DNA from: VXYL01 sp965199915
GTDB lineage: Bacteria; Pseudomonadota; Gammaproteobacteria; Pseudomonadales; Azotimanducaceae
NCBI GenBank assembly: GCA_965199915.1
Contig: OZ241348.1
Span: forward strand, 310,001-374,000
Direction of reading: 5' to 3'
Length of the DNA: 64,000 bases
Shown: positions 45,401-52,599 of the stretch, piece by piece
Position numbering within the stretch: position 1 is the first letter of the stretch
Layout: every line of letters begins with the position of its first letter
Position numbers and translations under genes: made by a program
Notes under the pieces: generated by a model
What the model was told of the DNA's origin: nothing
What the model saw: the letters and a program-made list of their open reading frames with translations, nothing else
The model's database searches: none

Positions 45401-47549
45401 GCTCCCAAGCCCTGCGCAGCTGCTTGAGAACATCCGCCTTGCGCGCCTTGTTGGAATGCAGTTCCAGACAGAAACGATCCAGCCCGATGGACTGCAAGCG
45501 GCGATACACCACTTCCAGCGCCGCCGTTTTCTCGGAGACGAACAACACGGTCTTGTCTGTGCCCAGCATGTGGGCGATGAGATTGGCGATGGTCTGGCTC
45601 TTGCCGGTGCCCGGCGGGCCGATGACGACGAAGTCCTTGCCGCGGTCCGCCGTCGCCACCACGGCCATCTGCGATGCATCGGCGGGGAGCGGCATCAACA
45701 GATCCGCCGGAGCGAAGTCTTCATCCAGACGCTTGGCATCGGCGAAGCCGACCTGCCCGGGCGGCGCATAGACGTCGCTCGGCGTGTCAAGCAGATGCCG
45801 CACGACGCTGTTCTCGCGCAGCGCGTCCGTGCGATCCACCAGATCTTTCCACATCAGGTATTTGGCAAAGGAAAAGTGTCCGAGCGCGACTTCTTCCACC
45901 ACCTCGAAACCGGGGATGTCGCGCACTATCCGTCGGATGAGGTTCCAAATGCCGGCAACGTCAATGCCGCTCTCATCCTCCGGCAGGCCATCGTCGAACT
46001 GACGGATGTCGAGTTGAAAGTCCTTGCGCAGCATTTCCAGCAGCGTGGTGTTGAAACGGGGCTCGTCGTCGTGCGCGGTCATCCTCACGCCGCTGCGCAC
46101 CGAGCGCCGCTCTAGGGCCACCGGCAGCAGGATGAGCGGTGCGCGAAATCGCCGTTCGTCTTTTTCGTTGCGTTTCCAAAGCAGAAAGCCCAGCGCCAAG
46201 TAAAGCGTGTTGGCACCGCCCTCCTGCAGGGCTGTTTGCGACTTGCGGAAGGTCTCCACCGCGCGCTTGCGCAGTTCGTCTTCCGGAAGGTCCACCAACA
46301 CGCGCGATTTATCGAGCTGGGCACGCGCGTATTCCGCGCTGTGCCGCAGGTCGGCGGGCTGCCGCCCCGGCAAATCATCCTGTTCCGCTCCGCGCATGGC
46401 GGGCAACGGCTGGATCTGTATCTTTGCGCCGCTGGCGAGTTTGTCTTCGAGCCGTCCGGGGTCTGGACAGATGATGCTCAAGCTGGTGCGCGTGCTGCGG
46501 TGATTCAACAGCGGGTTGCGGGCGGAGAGATCCAACAGTTTTCGCTGCCAGCGCTCCAAGCGGCCTTGCGGCGTTTCCGGCTTCGCATCTTCCGGTTCCG
46601 CGCTGTCGAAATCGGGCAACTCGATGGCGGCGGAGAACGGCGGCACCGGGCTGGAAGTGGCGCAGGTGGTTTCAAGCAACAGCAGTTCCTGAAGGTCGAT
46701 GCGCTTGCGCAGGGTCTCCGCCTCGTCAATGACGACGGTGGCAAGCTCCTCGGGTTGCAGCCAAATGCCCACCATCGCGTGTTCCTTCGGCAAGGCGATG
46801 ATGGAGTTGAATCCCGCTTGCTCGAAAACGGAGGCGAACAACATGGCCGTGTCGAGGCAGGTGGCCACCTTGCCTTCCAGTATCCGGCTGGGCAGTCGCA
46901 CCCTCTGGCCCTGCTCCTCAAAGCTGGCTGGCGGCAGCGCGTATCTCAAGCCCAAGTTGGCGATGGCCGTGTAGATGGCGGAAGCTATTTCCCACGCGCG
47001 CTGCCGGCTGCCGGAGTGGTAACCGTCGATCGGGTCGGGCTTGCCGGCCTGCCGCAACACCTCGCTGGCGCTGCGCAGAATGCGGTCCACCGCAGGATCG
47101 TTTGGTGTGGAAAACGCCGCAAGCAGTTCCGGCATATAAGCGGCACCGCCCCATTCGTTGGGCGCGAGCAGTTCGATTGGCTTGGCGGACTCCGCAAGCA
47201 GGGTGCCGTTCCGCTCCAAGCGCAGCCGCACCTCGCCGTGCGTGGATTCGGTCAGACCGCGCAGAAGATCGCCATTCAGCCGCAGCTCGCGATCCGCCAT
47301 GCGAATGACGCCGCCCGCCTCCACACGATCGATGGGCCAAGTCTTCGCGTGTGCGAACGCGGGGCTGGACTCCAAGGTGAGTCTGAGGTTTTCCGCCCGG
47401 CTCGTGCCGGCGTTCTCCACCCGCAGGTCGCGCAGCACGGGAAACGCGCTCTCGTGGGCAGCCAAGTTGAGTTTTGCAGCGAGTTGGCAGTGAATGACGC
47501 AGGCGGCGTCCGGCCCGCGATCCTGCCCAGCGCGAGTAGCGTCGGCCAT
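42441..47549 (-). CDS. DUF4011-helicase-Vsr-like defence protein (Hhe type)
   Basis: 1702 residues. The N-terminal 330 residues include a transglutaminase-like segment (KVATCLDTAMLFASVFEQAG, then ALPKEHAMVGIWL) with its Cys and His. The DUF4011 region follows (RWQRKLLDLSARNPLLNHRS). The SF1 helicase has Walker A IGPPGTGKSQTIANLIAHML, Walker B FDEASQITVWDAIGAI, AGDPRQMPPTNFF, LNLHYRSRRESLVAFSN, TVQGDERDVILFSVTYG and LNVAVTRSKSEMVVFSTLR. The C-terminus is a Vsr/DUF559-like nuclease (SPFEVAVTEALRRKGW, GVECDGATYHSSAVARERDK, FRIWSTDWW). This order matches the Hhe single-gene antiphage system. The ATG at 47549 has GGGAGGAAG upstream. All motifs are intact. Confidence 0.88.
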   Translation of the reverse strand: MADATRAGQDRGPDAACVIHCQLAAKLNLAAHESAFPVLRDLRVENAGTSRAENLRLTLESSPAFAHAKTWPIDRVEAGGVIRMADRELRLNGDLLRGLTESTHGEVRLRLERNGTLLAESAKPIELLAPNEWGGAAYMPELLAAFSTPNDPAVDRILRSASEVLRQAGKPDPIDGYHSGSRQRAWEIASAIYTAIANLGLRYALPPASFEEQGQRVRLPSRILEGKVATCLDTAMLFASVFEQAGFNSIIALPKEHAMVGIWLQPEELATVVIDEAETLRKRIDLQELLLLETTCATSSPVPPFSAAIELPDFDSAEPEDAKPETPQGRLERWQRKLLDLSARNPLLNHRSTRTSLSIICPDPGRLEDKLASGAKIQIQPLPAMRGAEQDDLPGRQPADLRHSAEYARAQLDKSRVLVDLPEDELRKRAVETFRKSQTALQEGGANTLYLALGFLLWKRNEKDERRFRAPLILLPVALERRSVRSGVRMTAHDDEPRFNTTLLEMLRKDFQLDIRQFDDGLPEDESGIDVAGIWNLIRRIVRDIPGFEVVEEVALGHFSFAKYLMWKDLVDRTDALRENSVVRHLLDTPSDVYAPPGQVGFADAKRLDEDFAPADLLMPLPADASQMAVVATADRGKDFVVIGPPGTGKSQTIANLIAHMLGTDKTVLFVSEKTAALEVVYRRLQSIGLDRFCLELHSNKARKADVLKQLRRAWELADVKPGSAWRQEANALGELRDDLNRFVRHMHREWPNGLTPHRAIGVKVRDEALAERVRLSWPSASVHDDDALKTMREVVENLEIQAQAVGDLVDNPLAFVEREDWTVGWQRALADRANELLTLADEAERQCGQVAAALDIAAPDVLNRLGALGELARTLADSHQQQTSLALGPDGRDKVQALADAASQLRGYAEAKASLSCSYAPFAWRELDGENIRSRWAAAQRTIWLLRWFKRRALLRQLREGGAAGDPNPEQDADALTRLRRHGEALDRLDRPLGEFRFWRRHDTDAQALQSARELGERVREATAALAQTPQALADIRQKVKSMLAEGNEGLAPNSAFGRQLQMCSEAASTLAQTWAAFEADAGRAVPDASIPLHGLRGQARRVAEGQAGLRDWCAWRRRRAKAVERELLPLVEAVEAGRVPAGEIVRTFEAAYCAWWSEAVMTEDAVLRTFSTPEHESRIRKFCAADERHQEATSEYIAARLQAGLPAQDEVTRSSGWGVVRRELQKQRRHKPVRVLLKEAPDVLTKLTPCFMMSPLSVAQYLPTDQALFDVVIFDEASQITVWDAIGAIARGRRVIVAGDPRQMPPTNFFARADDDPDGDLEIEGDLESVLDEMLGASVPEQRLNLHYRSRRESLVAFSNARYYDNRLITFPAPQVEDTGLSVVRPSDGFYARGGARHNEAEAKAVTAEIVRRLTHADTVVRQQTIGVVTFNSEQQTLIEDLLDRERLHRPEIEWAFSPEETPEPVFVKNLETVQGDERDVILFSVTYGPDQTGRVTMNFGPLNREGGERRLNVAVTRSKSEMVVFSTLRPDQIDLSRTQARAVADLKDFLDYAERGASVLGVVAPQSVGDADSPFEVAVTEALRRKGWRVQPQIGVSAYRIDLGVVHPDHPGRYLAGVECDGATYHSSAVARERDKVRQQVLEGLGWTLFRIWSTDWWTNKAGALETVDSRLRECLEQDRRRRKEDEATQIPTNDAGQA

Positions 47550-47704
47550 TGAACTTCCTCCCCACATCATTGTAGCCCCGGCGGCGGTGACGTGGGGTGC
47601 GCCGCGGCACGCAGGGCGGCGCGGCGCAAGCGCCTTGATCTGGAATTGTCAGAGCTGGCGTGTCATTGTTCGTCGCACCTTCCATTGCAGCCACGAGGGT
47701 TCGT

Positions 47705-48520
47705 GTGCCGGATACGTCGTTTGAAACCATCCTTCTCGAAAAGGCGGACGAGATTGCCGTCATCACGTTGAACCGCCCGGAGCGGTTGAACGCTTGGACC
47801 GGGCGGATGAACGCGGAACTGCAGGCGGCGATCAGCGCCTGCAACGACGATGCGGATGTGGGCGCCATGGTCGTAACAGGCGCAGGGCGGGGCTTCTGCG
47901 CCGGCGCCGACATTCGCGACAGCTTCAAGGCGCGCATGTCGCGGACCGACGAGACGGACGCCGCGGATGATGATTCGCAAGCAACGGAAGGAACGCCCGG
48001 CGACTGGATCGAGCTTGTGCGCTCGTCCAAGCCGCTGATCGCCGCCGTCAACGGGGCCAGCGTTGGCGTGGGAGCGACGATGATTCTGCCGATGGACGTG
48101 ATCATCGCCTCCGAAGACGCCAAGTTCGGGATGGTGTTCGTGAAGATGGGCGTGACGCCGGAGCTCGCCAGTTCGCACTTTCTGGTGCAGCGAGTGGGTT
48201 TCGGCGCCGCCAGCGAGATGTGTTTGACGGCGCGGCTGTACTCCGGCAAAGAGGCATTCGAGATGGGGCTGGCGGACCGGCTCGTCCCCGCGGCGGACTT
48301 GCTGCGCGATGCGAAGGCAATGGCGAGGACGATGGCGGCCAATCCGTCGCGCCATCTGCGCTGGGTGAAGCAGCTTCTTTCCGCCAACGGTTCGGAAACG
48401 GACATCGCCAAGGTGCAGCGGCGGGAAGCCGAAGTGTTGGCCAAGGCCTACGTTTCGGCCGAGCACAAGGAGGCCGTAAACGCCTTTCTGGCAAAGCGAC
48501 AGCCGGTGTTCAGGCGCTAG
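47705..48520 (+). CDS. Enoyl-CoA hydratase/isomerase family protein
   Basis: 271 residues of the crotonase fold. The GTG at 47705 has GAGG 7 bases upstream and gives a normal N-terminus (TSFETILLEKADEIAVITLN). Landmarks are RPERLNAWTGRMNAELQAAI, the oxyanion-hole block GRGFCAGADIRDSF, a 20-residue charged insertion (about residues 82-105) and NGASVGVGATMILPMDVIIA. The second acid is in KMGVTPELASSHFLVQRVG. It hydrates enoyl-CoA or isomerises a related acyl-CoA in the cytosol. It is a metabolic gene surrounded by defence-type genes on both sides, so it may mark an original chromosomal segment between two insertions. Confidence 0.9.
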   Translation: MPDTSFETILLEKADEIAVITLNRPERLNAWTGRMNAELQAAISACNDDADVGAMVVTGAGRGFCAGADIRDSFKARMSRTDETDAADDDSQATEGTPGDWIELVRSSKPLIAAVNGASVGVGATMILPMDVIIASEDAKFGMVFVKMGVTPELASSHFLVQRVGFGAASEMCLTARLYSGKEAFEMGLADRLVPAADLLRDAKAMARTMAANPSRHLRWVKQLLSANGSETDIAKVQRREAEVLAKAYVSAEHKEAVNAFLAKRQPVFRR

Positions 48521-48570
48521 CTCGCCGGACCGTTAGCAGGGGGAGGGTGTTGGCAGTGCCGGAGCAACTG

Positions 48571-48612
48571 TTGACGCAAGCGCACTGTGACGGTACGGTG
48601 CGCTTGCGTCAA
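48571..48612. repeat. Perfect 15-bp inverted repeat upstream of UDG-like gene
   Basis: TTGACGCAAGCGCAC (48571-48585) is the exact reverse complement of GTGCGCTTGCGTCAA (48598-48612), with a 12-base loop. A second short palindromic piece (AACGC...GCGTT) follows at once. No T-run follows, so it is not a simple terminator for the enoyl-CoA hydratase gene 50 bases upstream. It could be an operator (the UDG-like gene starts 42 bases later, and a WYL regulator gene is nearby) or the end of a small mobile element. Confidence 0.8.
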
Positions 48613-48653
48613 CGCAATACAGCGTTGATGCCAACTAAATGGAGGGTGTTACG

Positions 48654-49328
48654 GTGGCAGCAAGAGTAGAGCGGCTCGAGCGGCTGGCTGAGCGCATGTA
48701 TCGCGAGACGTTCGAACGACTCGAAGATCCCCGCTGGAGCGAGGATGTGGGGAAGGTCACGCTGCTCTACGGCCCGCCGATGGTTCGGCCCGACGTGTTC
48801 CTGGTGTCCTTCCAAGGCGGCGGCGGAGACTCTTCGCCATCGTGCCGAACTTGGCCGCAACGGCTACTCTACTTGGACGATCCCTACCCGTTCGGCAAGG
48901 CACTGCGGAGGAACTTCCGAGATGCAGGCTTGTACGAGATGTTGGAGAAGCGCACGGTTGCGATGGCGGCTTGTTTTCCCGAAGCGAAGAGCGCCGAAGC
49001 GAGCAAGTGGATGAACAAACACGGACCGAAAGCCGAGTGGCGCAAGTTCTCCTCGGCGTGGGTGAGGCATCTGATTGACGCGATGCGTCCGCGCGCCGTG
49101 CTCGTGTTCGGCGACAAAGCAAGCCATGCACTAGGGTTTGACAACCAATGGCGCGATAAGGAGTCGCGGCCGCGCCGGGGAATGATCTTTGCGCGTGCGG
49201 AAGTGGAGGGCTTTCCGCCGGCGGTGTACTGCCATCACTTATCCCAAGGCTGGGCCAAGGAGGAAGTTCAAGCGTGCCTTGCCGAGGTCAAGCGCATCGT
49301 CAACGCCGATAGAGAACGCGCAGCGTAG
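48654..49328 (+). CDS. Uracil-DNA-glycosylase-like protein
   Basis: 224 residues from the GTG at 48654; the ATG at 48639 contains the ribosome site GGAGGG and is therefore not the start. The order of motifs resembles the UDG superfamily: VRPDVFLVSFQGGGGDS (glycine-rich active-site loop), DPYPFGKALRRNFRDAGLYE, a C-terminal VLVFGDKASHALG that matches the LxxGxxA strand, and YCHHLSQGW at the site of the HPS-like motif. Key catalytic Asp or Asn residues are not certain, so it may bind rather than cleave bases. The neighbouring WYL and ATPase/TOPRIM genes suggest a conflict context. A perfect inverted repeat lies just upstream. Confidence 0.55.
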   Translation: MAARVERLERLAERMYRETFERLEDPRWSEDVGKVTLLYGPPMVRPDVFLVSFQGGGGDSSPSCRTWPQRLLYLDDPYPFGKALRRNFRDAGLYEMLEKRTVAMAACFPEAKSAEASKWMNKHGPKAEWRKFSSAWVRHLIDAMRPRAVLVFGDKASHALGFDNQWRDKESRPRRGMIFARAEVEGFPPAVYCHHLSQGWAKEEVQACLAEVKRIVNADRERAA

Positions 49329-49374
49329 CAACTCTCGGGAGCAGGCCGTATTGGTGCGACCGGGTGGTGGCGGC

Positions 49375-50361
49375 TCACATGGCAACGCCGTGATGCGAGG
49401 CCAGCGATTCACACAGCTGCGCAAGCCGCTTGCGCAGGCGCGGGGGCGCTTCCACCGTTACGCCATCGCCCCAGGTGAACAGGTGCCAGCACATCTCGTC
49501 CAAGCCGCCGGCCTTGAACCGCACGGTGAGCGAGCCGTCTTCGTTGGCAGCCGTTCGCTGGTTGGGGTGGAACAGAAACGTCGCCGCATCCCGCGCCGCG
49601 TTGGCATTGAAGCGCAGCTTTACCTGCACGGGTCGTTCTTGAAAGGTGCCGAACGAGCGCTGCGCGTATTCCCGCAGGTCGAAATCCGGGTCGCGGATGA
49701 AAGTCTCGGCGGTGAGTGCGAAATCGCTGATGTTCGCTAGGCGCAGAAGTCGCAGGGCGTTGGCCCGCGTCGTCCTTGCCACGAGGAATGGCCGGTTGCC
49801 GTAGAGCACGCCATAGGGTTCGGCGCGCTGCCGACTCGTCATGCCGGTTGCGTGCGCCACATAGCGGAACTCCACCACGCGGTTGCCGCGGATGGCGTCG
49901 CGCAGCAGCAGGATCAGGCTCGCGTCGATTTGGGTGCGGGGGCCGGCGCGCGTCGCGTGTCCTTCGGCGCTCATCAGCGCTTCGAGTTCAGCGTCGAGGT
50001 CCGGCTTGGCGCGCGGGCGCGCGAGGGTGCGCAGCTTGTCCTCCAGGTCGCGCAGGCGGGCGGCCCGATCCGTCTGCCCCGCCCCTTGCAGAGTTTCCGC
50101 GGCAGACGCCAATTCCACCAGCTCTTGCGGGGTGACGCGGATGAGCGGCGACAAACTGCGCGATCGCAGACGCCAGTGCTTGCGCAGATCCTCGGTGGCG
50201 ACCTCCTCCAAGCCGAAAAGCGCATCGACGGCGTCGCGCAGCCGCTCGGCAGTGCGGCGGCTGACTCCCAAGCGTTCCTTGATCTGCGCGATGGTTACGC
50301 CGCCACGCGCCGCCTGCATGCGGGTTGCGAGATCGATGATGTCGATAGCGCGTTCGTACAT
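49375..50361 (-). CDS. WYL-domain transcriptional regulator
   Basis: 328 residues. The N-terminal winged HTH is RGGVTIAQIKERLGVSRRTA followed by ERLRDAVDALFG. The WYL domain (about 155-230) has VVEFRYVAHATGMTSRQRAE, PYGVLYGNRPFLVARTT and LRLLRLANISDFALT, and the C-terminal WCX region has RFKAGGLDEMCWHLFTWGDG. WYL proteins bind single-stranded nucleic acid or a nucleotide signal and commonly control defence loci such as BREX, CBASS and CRISPR. It faces the UDG-like gene tail to tail, and lies downstream on the same strand as the TOPRIM and ATPase genes. It could regulate either; direct evidence is lacking. Confidence 0.87.
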   Translation of the reverse strand: MYERAIDIIDLATRMQAARGGVTIAQIKERLGVSRRTAERLRDAVDALFGLEEVATEDLRKHWRLRSRSLSPLIRVTPQELVELASAAETLQGAGQTDRAARLRDLEDKLRTLARPRAKPDLDAELEALMSAEGHATRAGPRTQIDASLILLLRDAIRGNRVVEFRYVAHATGMTSRQRAEPYGVLYGNRPFLVARTTRANALRLLRLANISDFALTAETFIRDPDFDLREYAQRSFGTFQERPVQVKLRFNANAARDAATFLFHPNQRTAANEDGSLTVRFKAGGLDEMCWHLFTWGDGVTVEAPPRLRKRLAQLCESLASHHGVAM

Positions 50362-50445
50362 GGGGTTCAGAGTAACAACGGATTTGGCGGAGGAGTCGGG
50401 TGGGGCGGAAAACAGCCATTACGGCTGCGGCCAACTGTTATTGCC

Positions 50446-51171
50446 TCAACCTCTACCCGCCGCCAACACCAACGGCAGCAACTCCGCTTCAAAGCGCGCG
50501 GCCTCCGTCAACCTTGCGGAGACGCTCGGCCACGCTTTCGTTAGCTCATCTTTCATGCGTCGATAGTCGTCCGGACTCTTCTTGAACCGTCGGCGCTTGG
50601 GCAAGGCCGCGAGCTGGCCTTCCGGGTTGGCGCGGCACTCCCAATCGGCCTGCTGAACAATCTCGTTTTCCGGCCACATTGCGGCCAGCACCCAGGCTTC
50701 CGTGTTCTTGGACGGCGTGCATAGGACAGTCCGCGGTGGACATCCACGCTCGCCGAGCCAGTTGAGAACCACCGCTCGCAAGTTGTTGGTGGTGCGATCT
50801 GGCGGCGGGCACGGTTCTTCGCAAGGCAGATCGTCGCGCGGCGCGTCTTGAATGCCGCCACTGGCATACGTCTTGCCTGCTACGTCAGCGTCCACATGCA
50901 CGATCAACACGTCGTGAAACGAAAGCGCCGAGCAGCCGGATACCGAGCCGCCGCCCTCTTGAGCGGATTGGCGACTCCAATGAAAAACTCCGACCCATCC
51001 CGCGCCCGTCGCACCAAATGATGCAGAGCCGAACGCGGCGGACCTCTCTGGCTGCAACGTCTGAAACACGAAATCCGCATCATCCGGCAGCAACGCTCTC
51101 AAGATCGCTCGAAGCATGATCGCATCGGTTGGCCCTTCGACGGCGGCCGCGATGCGCAGGGGCTCATACAT
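50446..51171 (-). CDS. TOPRIM-like protein, partner of ATPase
   Basis: 241 residues from the ATG at 51171. A TOPRIM-like fold is suggested by IAAAVEGPTDAIMLRAILRA (the conserved Glu-Gly near the N-terminus) and DVLIVHVDADVAGKTYA (Asp-x-Asp). Later come NTEAWVLAAMWPENE and a C-terminal helical region. It most resembles DUF4276-like TOPRIM proteins that act as the nuclease half of OLD-type or PARIS-type pairs. Its ATG overlaps the ATPase stop by 8 bases (ATGTATGA), so the two proteins are made together. It would be a metal-dependent nuclease or effector; no further catalytic check is possible here. Confidence 0.7.
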   Translation of the reverse strand: MYEPLRIAAAVEGPTDAIMLRAILRALLPDDADFVFQTLQPERSAAFGSASFGATGAGWVGVFHWSRQSAQEGGGSVSGCSALSFHDVLIVHVDADVAGKTYASGGIQDAPRDDLPCEEPCPPPDRTTNNLRAVVLNWLGERGCPPRTVLCTPSKNTEAWVLAAMWPENEIVQQADWECRANPEGQLAALPKRRRFKKSPDDYRRMKDELTKAWPSVSARLTEAARFEAELLPLVLAAGRG

Positions 51172-52354
51172 CGGGGACACCACCGAGATGGCCCATCACC
51201 CACAAACGGGACAAGGACCAGCCCTGCTTCGCCTTCTTCCGCAGACGTTTATCCACGACCACGCGACGGATCGAGGTGCGCCCCGAGCTGGTCCTGGAGA
51301 CGGTAAACAACCGCACACGCTCATCTTGCAAAGGCAGGCCATCCAGAACCAGCGGATTGTGCGTCGTCAGGAGTATCTGTCGCGGCGTGGTGGAATCCAG
51401 ATACCATTGACACAGGTGCTCCATCAGAGACCGTGCCAATCGAGGGTTCAGTCCATGATCCGCGTTGTCCACAGCACAAAGGGCGGGACTTGCTTCGTGT
51501 CCAGAAGCCACCGCGAGGAACAGGGCATACAAGGCACCTTCGGAAGCGTCATAGCCGGACAGCACGTTTCGGTCCTTGCGCATGAAGCGATCACGGAACC
51601 GAACGACGTCCTTGGAAGCAGCGGCGGTGGGGGATAGCGATAGTCGGCGGGAGGATGTCCAACCAAAACCGTCGGCCCAATCGAGGAGCTCCCGAACCTC
51701 TCGGCAGATCCGCCGACTGCGATCGTCTTGTTTGCGTTGCTTGAGAAGATCCCGAAGTGCTTGCGGGAGGTTTCCTCCGGAAAGACCCAACGGCTGTCTT
51801 GGCTGTGTTTCCGGCGCGACACCGCGCAATACGGCGGTTGTTGGGGAAAATATGACGTAATTTTGGAGCAATCTCAGTAGGTCAAGCGCGGCCCCCGCGG
51901 GAGCTTCCACTGCTCTCAGCGCGGCCAGCCCTCGTTCAGAATTGATCTTGGTCGGCTTGGTCGGCGCGCGTCCAACCAACTTGCCGTCATGATCTTCCCA
52001 AACCTCCGCCTTGAATCTCCAAGCGGGTTTTGGATCGTCCAAGGGATTGTGCAGCGAGATTTCGTATTTGGCGTCGGCACCGCATGCACCGAAATGCAGA
52101 TGCGGGGGAATACGCTTTCCGGGCATGGCTGGAAAAGCGGACTTGTACAGTGCGGGAAGGCCGGGGCGGACGCCTCGGGCGAGCAGTGCTTGGTCGTCAA
52201 CCTTGCCGTCCGCCGCCGCGGAGAGAACACCCAAGGCTTCCAGCAAATTGCTCTTGCCGCTTCCGTTGGCGCCGATGAAAACATTGACCAGTCCAAGATC
52301 GACCGCGACGTCATCTAGGGATTTGAAAGTCCTGACGGACAGTCTGTCAAGCAT
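51164..52354 (-). CDS. AAA_15/OLD-like ATPase of a two-gene system
   Basis: 396 residues. The P-loop is VNVFIGANGSGKSNLLEALG (about residues 25-44) after a KSLDDVAVDLG start typical of AAA_15/OLD ATPases. The signature and late motifs are DASEGALYALFLAVASG, ALCAVDNADHGLNPRLARSL (Walker B, with Asp-Asn-Ala in place of the usual Asp-Glu) and ILLTTHNPLVLDGL (H-loop). The C-terminus has WSLSRLWVMGHLGGVP, seen in related ATPases encoded with DUF4276-type partners. With the overlapping TOPRIM gene, it makes a split OLD-like or PARIS-like unit. The ATG at 52354 is internal to a longer frame with no ribosome site. The Walker B variation may lower or change ATP turnover. Confidence 0.83.
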   Translation of the reverse strand: MLDRLSVRTFKSLDDVAVDLGLVNVFIGANGSGKSNLLEALGVLSAAADGKVDDQALLARGVRPGLPALYKSAFPAMPGKRIPPHLHFGACGADAKYEISLHNPLDDPKPAWRFKAEVWEDHDGKLVGRAPTKPTKINSERGLAALRAVEAPAGAALDLLRLLQNYVIFSPTTAVLRGVAPETQPRQPLGLSGGNLPQALRDLLKQRKQDDRSRRICREVRELLDWADGFGWTSSRRLSLSPTAAASKDVVRFRDRFMRKDRNVLSGYDASEGALYALFLAVASGHEASPALCAVDNADHGLNPRLARSLMEHLCQWYLDSTTPRQILLTTHNPLVLDGLPLQDERVRLFTVSRTSSGRTSIRRVVVDKRLRKKAKQGWSLSRLWVMGHLGGVPDV

Positions 52355-52599
52355 TTGACATCCCCGGCTCTTGCGGGCCTTCCGCGGCCGCCGGCCCCGA
52401 CGGCGCGGCAGGCTCTGCTGCAAAATCGCACAAGTTCATGGCGCGGTTCTTCGGGTGCCGATCTCGGCTTTATACCGCATCATACTACCGTCCGGGCGGG
52501 TGGTGCCTTGTGAACGGCCCGGGTCCGGCTGTTTGGGGCTGACGCCGGGCGGTCGAGGCGTTCCGCCCGCTGAGCAAGCCCGCACTGCGCACGGCAGCC

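Noticed and set aside
48571..48612. Treating the 15-bp inverted repeat as a rho-independent terminator.
   Set aside because: No T-run follows on either strand.
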